From Segatella copri (GTDB lineage: Bacteria; Bacteroidota; Bacteroidia; Bacteroidales; Bacteroidaceae), in assembly GCF_009495355.1 (NCBI RefSeq), contig NZ_VZAD01000072.1:1-64000 (forward strand): a stretch of DNA of 64,000 nucleotides, read 5' to 3'. Shown piece after piece: positions 1 to 7,789 of this stretch. The notes under the pieces are model-generated. The model was given only the letters and a program-made list of their open reading frames with translations. It ran no database searches and was not told the DNA's origin. The stretch's first letter is position 1. Each line of letters opens with the position of its first letter. Made by a program: the position numbers and the translations under genes.

Positions 1-1198
1 TATCCAAGTCAAGATACTTACCACTGTTGCGGTTCATGATTTTGAAGTTACCCGACAGACCGCTCTTGCCATTTGGTTCGATTCGCACCGAACAAGCCTT
101 ATCGTTCCAATCCCCACCAACAAAAGAAGCGTCTGTTGTCCAACTCTTTGAATTACCAGTGAAATCAGCATTCTCATAGAGTGTAATCTTGAAGCCTTTT
201 GTGACCTTCAACGATGATATATCCTTAGCACTAATGCCATACATGGCGAGATCTGCCTGAGTGTAGCTACCCTCGCCCAATGATTTTGAATAACCACGAT
301 AGTCGGAATCTGCATAAAGACTTGCTATACAGTCATCGCACTTTTTTGTACCAAACACACGTAGCATCCTCGTTGCCCACTGATTAAGATTCCATGTTTC
401 ATCGTTATAAAGCCAAATAAAACCTCCGCTCACTCCATTATTTTTCTTCCATGACTCCATCTGAGCTACGCATGCATCTACACCACCTTCTTGGTAATTC
501 ATTCTTCCTGCATGAACAGCTCTGTTACCTAAATGCCAGTCGGATGGATTGTTTCCTGCTCCGCCATCATAACACTGTATAAGTACCCTATCACATCTAT
601 CGCCCAACTGAGAAACAAGATTTTCCCAAAAACTACGGTTCATATATGGCGCGATAGTTGTTTTATACCCCAATTCATACATCATCTGGTGGAATTTAAC
701 AGCCGTTGCGACATCGTAGCAATACTCATCATCGTTGTTTACAGCATCAATCTCTGGAATGGCATTTTTAAGCGCTTTAAAATTCTTATACAAGATGGTA
801 CCACTTCCTACACCATGACTATTAATAAGTTCCTTGATGCGACTAAAAGACTCGTTACCCCAACCACCTATACATATTTCTATTCTACTTATGGTTGTTG
901 GTGCCTGTTTTAGTTTTTTTATGTCAGAGACATAGTTGGGTTGCGTGTTACCAAACACATACTTTCCATCTTTGCATACCGTCTCGCCATCTGTAGTCAG
1001 TGTACCATCAGGCTCAACGTTGATATTGAAGAGAATGATGTATGTGAAACCAGAATTGCGTAATTTCTCGATGGTACCGGGACGATCACGTCGGATATGT
1101 CCACCTACATACACGCCAGTGGATTGGGCAATAGTTTTGCTCACTCCCGAAAATACGAGAACGAGCAATAAAAACAGAGTTTGTTTCAATGTATTCAT
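1..1198 (-). CDS. GH18-like secreted protein with crystallin-like domain (partial)
   Basis: Reading the minus strand from an ATG at 1198 gives an open frame that leaves the window at base 1, so the C-terminus is missing. It begins with a signal peptide (MNTLKQTLFLLLVLVFSG, cleavage near residue 24). Residues about 27-290 look like a GH18 TIM barrel. The region 151-158 reads DAVNNDDE, which fits the GH18 motif DxxDxDxE with the second Asp replaced by Asn but the catalytic Glu158 kept. Next comes a beta/gamma-crystallin-like stretch (YADSDYRGYSKSLGEGSYT) and, at the edge, a ricin-like motif (IMNRNSGKYLD). It may be a chitinase-like or endo-N-acetylglucosaminidase-like enzyme, or a non-catalytic glycan binder; the substrate is unknown. 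It lies 36 bp after the small peptide gene on the same strand and could share its transcript. The domain assignment is by eye. Confidence 0.6.
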   Translation of the reverse strand, partial: MNTLKQTLFLLLVLVFSGVSKTIAQSTGVYVGGHIRRDRPGTIEKLRNSGFTYIILFNINVEPDGTLTTDGETVCKDGKYVFGNTQPNYVSDIKKLKQAPTTISRIEICIGGWGNESFSRIKELINSHGVGSGTILYKNFKALKNAIPEIDAVNNDDEYCYDVATAVKFHQMMYELGYKTTIAPYMNRSFWENLVSQLGDRCDRVLIQCYDGGAGNNPSDWHLGNRAVHAGRMNYQEGGVDACVAQMESWKKNNGVSGGFIWLYNDETWNLNQWATRMLRVFGTKKCDDCIASLYADSDYRGYSKSLGEGSYTQADLAMYGISAKDISSLKVTKGFKITLYENADFTGNSKSWTTDASFVGGDWNDKACSVRIEPNGKSGLSGNFKIMNRNSGKYLDLD

Positions 1199-1234
1199 GT
1201 TTTGTACTTTTTTGAAAAACGTGAAATAAAGTTG

Positions 1235-1423
1235 TTAGTCATTCCAAATGAATCCACCATAGCCGGTGTCCGGTCCGTCTTCGCCGTCTTCGCCACCTTC
1301 GCCGGCAATATTTTCATCAGGATCGACTTTGTTGTAATCATAAAGCGATGCTGTTTGTAATAAAGCATCATCATTATATATTTTTATATTAATGATTATC
1401 GGTTTTATATATTCCTTTTTCAT
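1235..1423 (-). CDS. Small acidic Gly-rich peptide, unknown function
   Basis: A 62-residue ORF that starts 11 bp after the stop of the BspA-like gene, so translation may be coupled. It opens with MKKEYIKP, has a hydrophobic Ile-rich stretch (residues 9-16), and ends in an acidic Gly/Glu/Asp run followed by an aromatic tail (GYGGFIWND). There is no cleavable signal peptide and no Cys. From general familiarity, Prevotella genomes hold many short peptides with an MKKxYxxP start and a variable C-terminus, often near secreted proteins; their role is not known to me. It could be a precursor peptide, a chaperone-like partner of the surface protein, or a spurious ORF. Tight spacing and codon content favour a real gene. 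Confidence 0.55.
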   Translation of the reverse strand: MKKEYIKPIIINIKIYNDDALLQTASLYDYNKVDPDENIAGEGGEDGEDGPDTGYGGFIWND

Positions 1424-1434
1424 TGTTGCTTTTT

Positions 1435-3849
1435 TTATTTGACTACATATTTTTTTCCATTCACGACATAAATGCCCTTTGGCAGATTATTCAGATCGGC
1501 GGCATTGTTTTTCATAAGCACTCCGCTGATGCTATAAACTTTGCCAGAAGTGTCTCTATTCAAGTCATCTACCTTTATTGTTTCTATAGGAGTGGTAGAA
1601 CTATCATCAAACAAACTTAAAGAAAGTTCATGAGCATTCGAGGTACTTTTATCATTTTTATGAAACCACCCACTGAACCCACGGATACCGTATTTTTGAC
1701 TATCTTTATAGGGATAGAGTTTCATCTTGCCGTCTTTGGACTGAAAGAAATAATCATCGGTTGTTATTCCAACTTTTGAATCCCCCACAGTGCCCGTGCG
1801 CTGAACAAGAGAACCTCTAAGCACATATTCATCATAGGATGCCTTACCTGCAAATGGTTTCGCATCAGTATTCACTTGACCATCAAAATCCTTTACCTGA
1901 CCTAACATTTGCTCAGCAGTATATGTTGTAGACGTCCAATCCCCATCATTTCCACTTGCTCCATTTGCAGACCAGCGGTAGTTCAAATCAACATTTCTAA
2001 ACGTATAAATAGCAACACCCTTATCATCCTTTTTTGCATTATTAATATCTTCTGGTCTCATCTTAACAAGGAATGTCTCACAGAAATCAAGCGGATAATC
2101 TTTAAAATTGGTGTAATGGAGAAACATGAAAGTCTTACCCTCTTTCCAATAGCCGCGGTATACACCCATTGTGAAATTATCACTAGTAGCCCCGCTATTA
2201 TGGGTAAGCCCATTCACTATGATGCTTGCATTGTAATCCTGTTGGGCTTTATAAGCATCACCCCACATACTACCATATCTGTTATTCACTCCAAAAGGCA
2301 GACAAATGGTGTTCCAACCCACCTTAAGGTTTCTGTGCAATCTTACTATCGCATGTTGCTGCGGCACATTCTTATATTCTGTATGATCACTATATAGGTC
2401 TTTTGTGAGAAGACGCTCAAACTCAGACTTATCATCCATATAGGTCAAAAAACCAGTTTTCTTATTTGCATCCCATCCGTCTGCAGGATTAGCAAAGATT
2501 ACAGTTGTCAAATTTGGATCCAGCCCTGCAAACACGCTTTTATTTTTAATATTTGCATATTCGTCCGTTTCCCCTTGTAGGCACTTAGGAGCCTCCCCAC
2601 GGTTCACTGTGATAGTTTCCAACTTTATTTGAGCATCACCACTAGAAGCAAATGCACCATCTCCTATTTCAGTAAACTGTGCAGGAATATTCAAATCGGT
2701 AAAAGAACAAACTTTTTTATTCGCATCCGATCCATCATGTCCATCTTGTCCGTTGCAGCCAAAAAACAGATAAGCAGGAATCTTCGTTCCCTTATTGTCT
2801 GCATAATTCTTTAACACACCATTAACAAATTCGTTGGTCATGGATCGACAGTCACCAAATACACCAGTTCCAAGAGAGGTTATCTTAACATTATCCAAGT
2901 TTAAGGCATTCAACTGTTCGCAGCTTCTGAATGCTTCAGAACCAATCTCCAAGCAGCCATTTCCGTGAATATTCAGTCCGGTAACTTTCACTCGATTACG
3001 AAAAGCCTGATTTCCTATTTTCGTTACTGTGCTGGGTATCTCAATAATTGTATTGTCTGTTTCGTCAGATAAATCTTTACGATTATCGTCATCTGCGAAA
3101 AAAGCATTGTCTTTTATCTCTGTAACATCCTTTATCAATCGGTTTATATATTTGGTACTCAAGGCCCAACAATTGGCAAACATAAATTTTCCAACTCTAT
3201 TCAGCAATTGTTTATTCGTTACCGTATTATCTGTTATATCTACTTGCTTCTCACCGGTCCATATAGTTATTTTTTTCAGTTTATGAGCATTAGCGAAATA
3301 CCTAATACCATCATTATCCTCAATTCCTACTTTCATACCATTTTTAGGCAATTCCAACTCTTCAACATTATCCATATACATGAAATAGCTATCATCATTA
3401 TATGAATCACGTATATACTCGCGCAATTCGAGATATTTGATGTGCCCACGTATCTGCTCCCACGCTTTATATTCATCTCCCTCCATTATGTTTTGTTGTT
3501 CACTTAAACCTCTTCCTTTCCCATTGGCAAATACAATACCATAAATTCTATCCAGATTTACCTCATTATTGGCATTTTTGGGCAATGTATAGGTGTTCTT
3601 TGGATTTTCATTATCCTCTACAGTCCCTCCATTAAGAAGTGTTCTCAGTCCGTTAGGATATTCATATTTCTCAACACCATCGATTACCCCGAGGGATTTA
3701 GCCTCTACACTAATATATTTAGACCATCTTTCCAACTCACCCTTCTCATTGTAAAGCCGGATTTTGAAGTAATAAGTGTCCGCTGAAGCCTGTATCAAGC
3801 ACAAAGCGAGCAAGATCATTGATAAAAGTAATTTTTTTTTCATATCCAT
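1435..3849 (-). CDS. BspA-like leucine-rich repeat surface protein with T9SS-like tail
   Basis: 804 residues. It starts with a signal peptide (MDMKKKLLLSMILLALCLIQASA). Residues about 200-460 contain BspA-type (LRR_5) repeats with phrases such as TVTKIGNQAFRN, CLEIGSEAFRSCEQL and FTEIGDGAFASS. The last 45 residues (GKVYSISGVLMKNN, then LPKGIYVVNGKKYVVK) resemble a type IX secretion sorting domain, so the protein is probably exported by T9SS and attached to or released from the surface. BspA-like proteins often bind host or bacterial partners; no ligand can be named here. It is the first gene of a probable three-gene minus-strand unit with the 62-residue peptide and the GH18-like protein. Confidence 0.8.
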   Translation of the reverse strand: MDMKKKLLLSMILLALCLIQASADTYYFKIRLYNEKGELERWSKYISVEAKSLGVIDGVEKYEYPNGLRTLLNGGTVEDNENPKNTYTLPKNANNEVNLDRIYGIVFANGKGRGLSEQQNIMEGDEYKAWEQIRGHIKYLELREYIRDSYNDDSYFMYMDNVEELELPKNGMKVGIEDNDGIRYFANAHKLKKITIWTGEKQVDITDNTVTNKQLLNRVGKFMFANCWALSTKYINRLIKDVTEIKDNAFFADDDNRKDLSDETDNTIIEIPSTVTKIGNQAFRNRVKVTGLNIHGNGCLEIGSEAFRSCEQLNALNLDNVKITSLGTGVFGDCRSMTNEFVNGVLKNYADNKGTKIPAYLFFGCNGQDGHDGSDANKKVCSFTDLNIPAQFTEIGDGAFASSGDAQIKLETITVNRGEAPKCLQGETDEYANIKNKSVFAGLDPNLTTVIFANPADGWDANKKTGFLTYMDDKSEFERLLTKDLYSDHTEYKNVPQQHAIVRLHRNLKVGWNTICLPFGVNNRYGSMWGDAYKAQQDYNASIIVNGLTHNSGATSDNFTMGVYRGYWKEGKTFMFLHYTNFKDYPLDFCETFLVKMRPEDINNAKKDDKGVAIYTFRNVDLNYRWSANGASGNDGDWTSTTYTAEQMLGQVKDFDGQVNTDAKPFAGKASYDEYVLRGSLVQRTGTVGDSKVGITTDDYFFQSKDGKMKLYPYKDSQKYGIRGFSGWFHKNDKSTSNAHELSLSLFDDSSTTPIETIKVDDLNRDTSGKVYSISGVLMKNNAADLNNLPKGIYVVNGKKYVVK

Positions 3850-4043
3850 AATTCCGCAACACTATTATTAATTAAACTTTTAAAAGACCTTAACAACAAA
3901 AAGTTGCCCAGGATTATGTCATGTCAGAAATTTCACTTATCTTAGTGTTGCATTAAAAAAACAAATAAAACTCTGAATGACATGGCAAAAATTCAAATAA
4001 AATCTGAGAAACTCACTCCTTTCTTTTTAGTTATTATTTACTG

Positions 4044-4319
4044 AAGTTTCGCAAGTTTTGCCCCACACGCCCTGAAGGGGCAGAAGCTCTTAGCCCAGGG
4101 CAGCGCCCTGGGTTATTTTGGACGCAAACCTGTCGCCCTGTAAGGGCAAAAGCTTTAAAACTCCAGGCAATTTACAAAGCTTTTGCCCTTACAGGGCGCC
4201 TTGCCGATTGCCATTATACCCAGGGCGCTGCCCTGGGCTAAGAGCTTCTGCCCTTTCAGGGCGTGCTGCTTCTGGAGCTTTTGGGCCTTCAGCCCGTACT
4301 TAAACCACTTGCGAAACTT
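4044..4319. repeat. 276-bp nested long palindrome (REP/MITE-like)
   Basis: The outer ends are a perfect 13-bp inverted pair, AAGTTTCGCAAGT (4044-4056) and ACTTGCGAAACTT (4307-4319). Inside is a 48-bp pair with one mismatch (4066-4113 and 4218-4265), itself made of small palindromes such as CCCAGGGCAGCGCCCTGGG. Innermost is a perfect 23-bp pair (4134-4156 and 4176-4198) with GCCCTGTAAGGGC. The whole can fold into one long cruciform or RNA hairpin. There is no transposase. It is GC-rich in an AT-rich gap (3850-4888), which suggests an inserted repeat element. The rest of the gap holds a gene remnant and two hairpins near the GH16 3' end; I see nothing else in it. Confidence 0.85.
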
Positions 4320-4435
4320 GAGTTATTTAAATTTGTACGCAAAGTTATAATGTATGTATGTGTTGTTATTCCTAATCTGTGCCAATGATGTTCTGAAAGA
4401 ACTAAAGCTACGATATATTTTTACGCGTTCATCTT

Positions 4436-4582
4436 TTATAACGACGGCCATAGACAAGTGACTTTTTGGGTGTTACCAATCTGATAAGTTACTTCCAGCG
4501 TATTGGCAGCATGCACAAAAACAGAAAGCATGCTAACCATACAGAAAAGTAACAATTTGTAAATTCTCCTATTCATAAGCAT
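4436..4582 (-). pseudogene. Truncated signal-peptide remnant of a secreted protein
   Basis: A 48-codon minus-strand frame with a clear signal peptide (MNRRIYKLLLFCMVSMLSVFVHA) followed by about 22 residues (NTLEVTYQIGNTQKVT) and a stop. The start of the mature part resembles the first strand of Bacteroidetes secreted proteins that usually run for hundreds of residues. I read it as the 5' remnant of a lost gene, possibly cut off by rearrangement near the palindrome element 120 bp away. A genuine short secreted peptide is possible but less likely. Confidence 0.45.
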
Positions 4583-4759
4583 AGTTTTTTTAATTACACA
4601 ATTAAGTTATTAAGTTTTCGCTTGCAAATTTACTCTTTTTATCGTTTCGCTTTTCGGCTGTGGGTAAAAAAGTGGCTTCACGAAGCAACAAAAAGAGCAC
4701 AAGTAACTGATTATCTATTGTTTATCTATTTCTTCGTTTTGAAAAATATTAAGATAAAA

Positions 4760-4787
4760 GGGGCGTTTCATCTTGATGAAACGCCCC
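4760..4787 (-). terminator. Intrinsic terminator downstream of GH16
   Basis: A perfect 12-bp stem GGGGCGTTTCAT / ATGAAACGCCCC with loop CTTG. Read on the minus strand the hairpin is followed by a T-rich run, as expected for termination of the GH16 transcript that ends at 4889. Confidence 0.75.
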
Positions 4788-4805
4788 CTTGTACCTGATT
4801 TATTG

Positions 4806-4863
4806 AACTTTCTCATGTGCGGAAGTTAGAGAAGTTATCTTAACTTCCCCATTTGAGAAAGTT
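4806..4863. other. Nested inverted repeat in the GH16 3' region
   Basis: Two nested inverted pairs, AACTTTCTCA (4806-4815) with TGAGAAAGTT (4854-4863) and GGAAGTTA (4821-4828) with TAACTTCC (4841-4848). It lies between the GH16 stop codon and the terminator hairpin and may protect the mRNA 3' end or add to termination. Confidence 0.5.
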
Positions 4864-4888
4864 GTTTTTACTTTTTTACCTTTAAATA

Positions 4889-7276
4889 TTACTTTTTCAC
4901 CTTAAAGTTTCCTTGGTTGGTTCGTACGATGTAAATGCCACCAGCATTCATATCACTGACACGGCGGCCAGTGAGGTCGTAGATGCCGAGCACCTTGGCT
5001 TGCTGCTTCTTATCTGCAGTAGAAGCCTGGATACCAGTAGTAATCTTCTTGTAGAAGAAGACACCGTCGAGATTCACCTCTACACCGTTGGTTCCGCCAG
5101 CAAGGACACTCAGGATGTTATTTTTGTAAGAACTATTACCCCAGAAGGCAGGAGTGCCATATTTCTTGATTTCTGTCATTGGAATATCGAAGCTGTACCA
5201 TTCACCGTTGCGATAGAAATCGCCAAGTACTGCATATTTCTTACCTGCATCTTCGAAAGGAGCAGAGCCAATGGTGAAGTGAGCATTCTCGCCAATGACG
5301 ATGGCATAAGGAGCATTCTTGCTGATCTCATTGGTTGTCTTCATTGAGAAGTGGAGCCAGTAACTGTCGTCTATCATGCTCATATCGGTGGCTGCTGCTG
5401 GAGCATAGCCGGCGCCCGACCAACCTTTTCCGCCAGCAACCTTCACGCAGGAGTATTCCTCGTTGTAGCCGAAGCTGTTGGTGCCTGTGGGTGTAGCGCC
5501 TGTCATGGTGCCCTCCCAAAGGTTGAAGTTATAGCGACTATTGTCGACATTGTAGTCGGCCTTTACCTTGCCTGCGTCCTTTACTTGATTGGCAAAGGTG
5601 CTGCCAGTGGCGATGAGCACGTAGTCGGAACCCGATGCAATGTCGAAAGTCGACTGTTTTTCGGCGTTGAGCGACTTGGATCCAAATTCTCCGAGCGTAG
5701 CGTCGACATCAGGAGTCTCGCTGCCACCCTGCTTTTTATAGAAGAACACGTTGTCGAAGATCAGTTTTGTTCCTTCATTTCCACCACTGAGCGCGCAGAA
5801 AGCATTCTCTCTATAGGCAGCAGCACCACCGTCCTTGTCGGGGAACACAGTTCCTGCCATCTTCTTGAGCTTGCTGAAAGGAATGTCGAAACTGTACCAT
5901 TCGCCATCGCGTTTGTAGTCGCCCAAAATCATGCCCTCCACAGGGTTGTTGCCGATAGTGAAGCTGGCCGCACCTACACGAATCGCATGAGAAGCATGCA
6001 AGAGAGCATCGTCGCCCTTCATCGAGAAATGGAGATAGTAGCTGTCGTCGAGCATGGAGAGGTCTTTCAATCCGTGAAAGCCCAATCCTGACCATCCTTT
6101 TTGGGTAACGGTAAAAACAGAGTAATCCTCGTTGAGTCCGAAGGAATTGACACCTGTTCCAATGCTTGGCGCATAGGTGTTCTCCCAGATATAGAGGTGC
6201 TGCTTGGTGTTGTCTACTGAATAGTCGGCTTTGATTTTCTCACCCATCTGCTGCATTACACCGGTGGAAGCGCTGATAATGACGTAGTCGGAACCTTTGG
6301 AGAAGTCGAATACCGACTTGCCCGTTGCGTCGAGCGACTTGTAGCCATATTCTCCTAACTTGGTGGTTGTGTCCTCGAAATGTGTGTCCTCGTTGATATT
6401 ATCGACGGTTTTTCCGTTGATGGTGTAGCACTCCTGTCCCTCCTTCTGGTAAAGGCGAATATAGTCTACATACATCTTCTTCTCGCCAGAATTGAGGGCA
6501 GTAACGGCTGCTCTATCGTGCACGCCTGTGAAGTTGCCGCCTATCGCCAAGTTGACGAGCATATAGAACTGCTTGTTGAAATAGTTGCCTGGCGATGTAT
6601 TCAGACTTCTGTCGCTGATGTCCATGCTATAATAAGGTTTAGTAGCATCGTCGAGATACATGTTGATGACATCGGGCGTCCACTCCAATACAAACTTGTG
6701 GAACTTGCCGTCTTGCAGGCTCGTAGGCGAAGTGGTGAACTTGCCATAGTTGGGATAGCCACCATTCTGATAAACACCCCAGTGGCAGGCGCCGCTATAG
6801 TATTTCTCCTGAGTGCCGTTCTTGATTCCGTCAGCATGTCCCATCTCCAAAACGTCGATTTCACCGCACGAAGGCCATGTTCCCGTGTTGCCAAGCAGCC
6901 AGAAGGCTGGCCACAAACCATTGGCAGTCTTAGGGATCATGATGCGTGTTTCCAACTTACCATATTTGAACGACACCTTGTCCTTGGTGAAGAGTCGAGC
7001 CGAAGTAAGGTCGGGCTTGGCTGTGATGATGAGTGCCTTGGTGGTTCCGTCGGGTGCGAGGCCCACGGTGGCGTTGGCCTTCTGATAGTTTTCCAATTCC
7101 CAGTTGCCAAATCCGTTGTTATAGTTTCCAGTCTCAAAGTTCCAGGTAGTTTCGTTCACCGCTCCCACGTTGTCAAACTCGTCCGCCCATACCTTTTTAT
7201 AGTCCTGACCATAAGCAGGCGCCACGAACATCATGGAAGATGCAAACAGAAGTAAATTCAAATGTTTCATACTCAT
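4889..7276 (-). CDS. GH16 endo-beta-glucanase (laminarinase-like), modular, T9SS tail
   Basis: 795 residues with a signal peptide (residues 1-23). Residues 25-278 are a GH16 domain with the catalytic ExDxxE motif at 139-144 (EIDVLE; Glu139 nucleophile, Glu144 acid/base) in the beta-bulge form typical of laminarinases and lichenases. Two homologous modules of about 200 residues follow (about 307-515 and 525-735), both starting LGE(Y/F)G and sharing DDSY(Y/W)LHFSMK and DGEWYSFDIP-like blocks; they are probably carbohydrate-binding. The C-terminus (GIYDLTGRRV, then GGIYIVRTNQGNFKVKK) looks like a T9SS sorting signal. It should cleave internal beta-1,3 or mixed-linkage beta-glucan outside the cell. 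It is divergent from susC and belongs to the same locus. A -7-like TAATTTTG lies at 7317-7324 on its strand. Confidence 0.85.
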   Translation of the reverse strand: MSMKHLNLLLFASSMMFVAPAYGQDYKKVWADEFDNVGAVNETTWNFETGNYNNGFGNWELENYQKANATVGLAPDGTTKALIITAKPDLTSARLFTKDKVSFKYGKLETRIMIPKTANGLWPAFWLLGNTGTWPSCGEIDVLEMGHADGIKNGTQEKYYSGACHWGVYQNGGYPNYGKFTTSPTSLQDGKFHKFVLEWTPDVINMYLDDATKPYYSMDISDRSLNTSPGNYFNKQFYMLVNLAIGGNFTGVHDRAAVTALNSGEKKMYVDYIRLYQKEGQECYTINGKTVDNINEDTHFEDTTTKLGEYGYKSLDATGKSVFDFSKGSDYVIISASTGVMQQMGEKIKADYSVDNTKQHLYIWENTYAPSIGTGVNSFGLNEDYSVFTVTQKGWSGLGFHGLKDLSMLDDSYYLHFSMKGDDALLHASHAIRVGAASFTIGNNPVEGMILGDYKRDGEWYSFDIPFSKLKKMAGTVFPDKDGGAAAYRENAFCALSGGNEGTKLIFDNVFFYKKQGGSETPDVDATLGEFGSKSLNAEKQSTFDIASGSDYVLIATGSTFANQVKDAGKVKADYNVDNSRYNFNLWEGTMTGATPTGTNSFGYNEEYSCVKVAGGKGWSGAGYAPAAATDMSMIDDSYWLHFSMKTTNEISKNAPYAIVIGENAHFTIGSAPFEDAGKKYAVLGDFYRNGEWYSFDIPMTEIKKYGTPAFWGNSSYKNNILSVLAGGTNGVEVNLDGVFFYKKITTGIQASTADKKQQAKVLGIYDLTGRRVSDMNAGGIYIVRTNQGNFKVKK

Positions 7277-7653
7277 TTAAGTTTTTAAAGTTATTAAAAA
7301 AATCAGATTGTTGCCGCAAAATTAAGCAAAAAATCCACCCATTTTTCGGCATAAAATGGAAAAGTGGAACAACAGAAGTGCCATAAGATTCACAAACCAC
7401 TAATAATCAACTGTTTAAAAGATAATCAAAGATAAGAAGAAAGTGGACAACATACGAACAGAAGCAAAATCGCACAAAAACACAATTCTATTTTTTGTCA
7501 ACACACAAGAAGGATGAAAGTGCCCTTTTCGCGAAGTTCTGCTTTACAAATCGTCCACTGATTTCATTCTTCAAGTTTCTCGCACAGTACTGATAATCAG
7601 AAACATAAGAAAAACTTTCTACTTTTCAAATCCACTTTTATTTATCACTGGGT

Positions 7654-7683
7654 TGTTACCGACTATTTTTTTTAGTACATTTG
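7654..7683 (+). promoter_or_regulatory. Probable susC promoter
   Basis: In the 513-bp gap between GH16 and susC, a TTG at 7654-7656 is followed about 20 bp later by a TAnnTTTG-like element ending near 7683, matching the Bacteroidetes -33/-7 spacing. Transcription from here would give a 5' leader of about 100 nt before susC. I see no other clear motif in the gap besides the GH16 -7-like box at 7317-7324. Confidence 0.45.
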
Positions 7684-7789
7684 CAAGCGGAAAAACGAAT
7701 GCTTCGGTAGAAGACGAAAAAGTCGTCCACCTACATCATACCTAATAATAACGAAACTCAATAATAACAAAAATCTAAACATTTAGCTT

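Noticed and set aside
4118..4303. 61-codon ORF in the 276-bp palindrome
   Set aside because: It consists of the translated repeat arms and has no independent coding signal.
5351..7255. Long plus-strand frames opposite GH16 (246 and 291 codons)
   Set aside because: Mirror frames of a gene with an intact GH16 catalytic motif.
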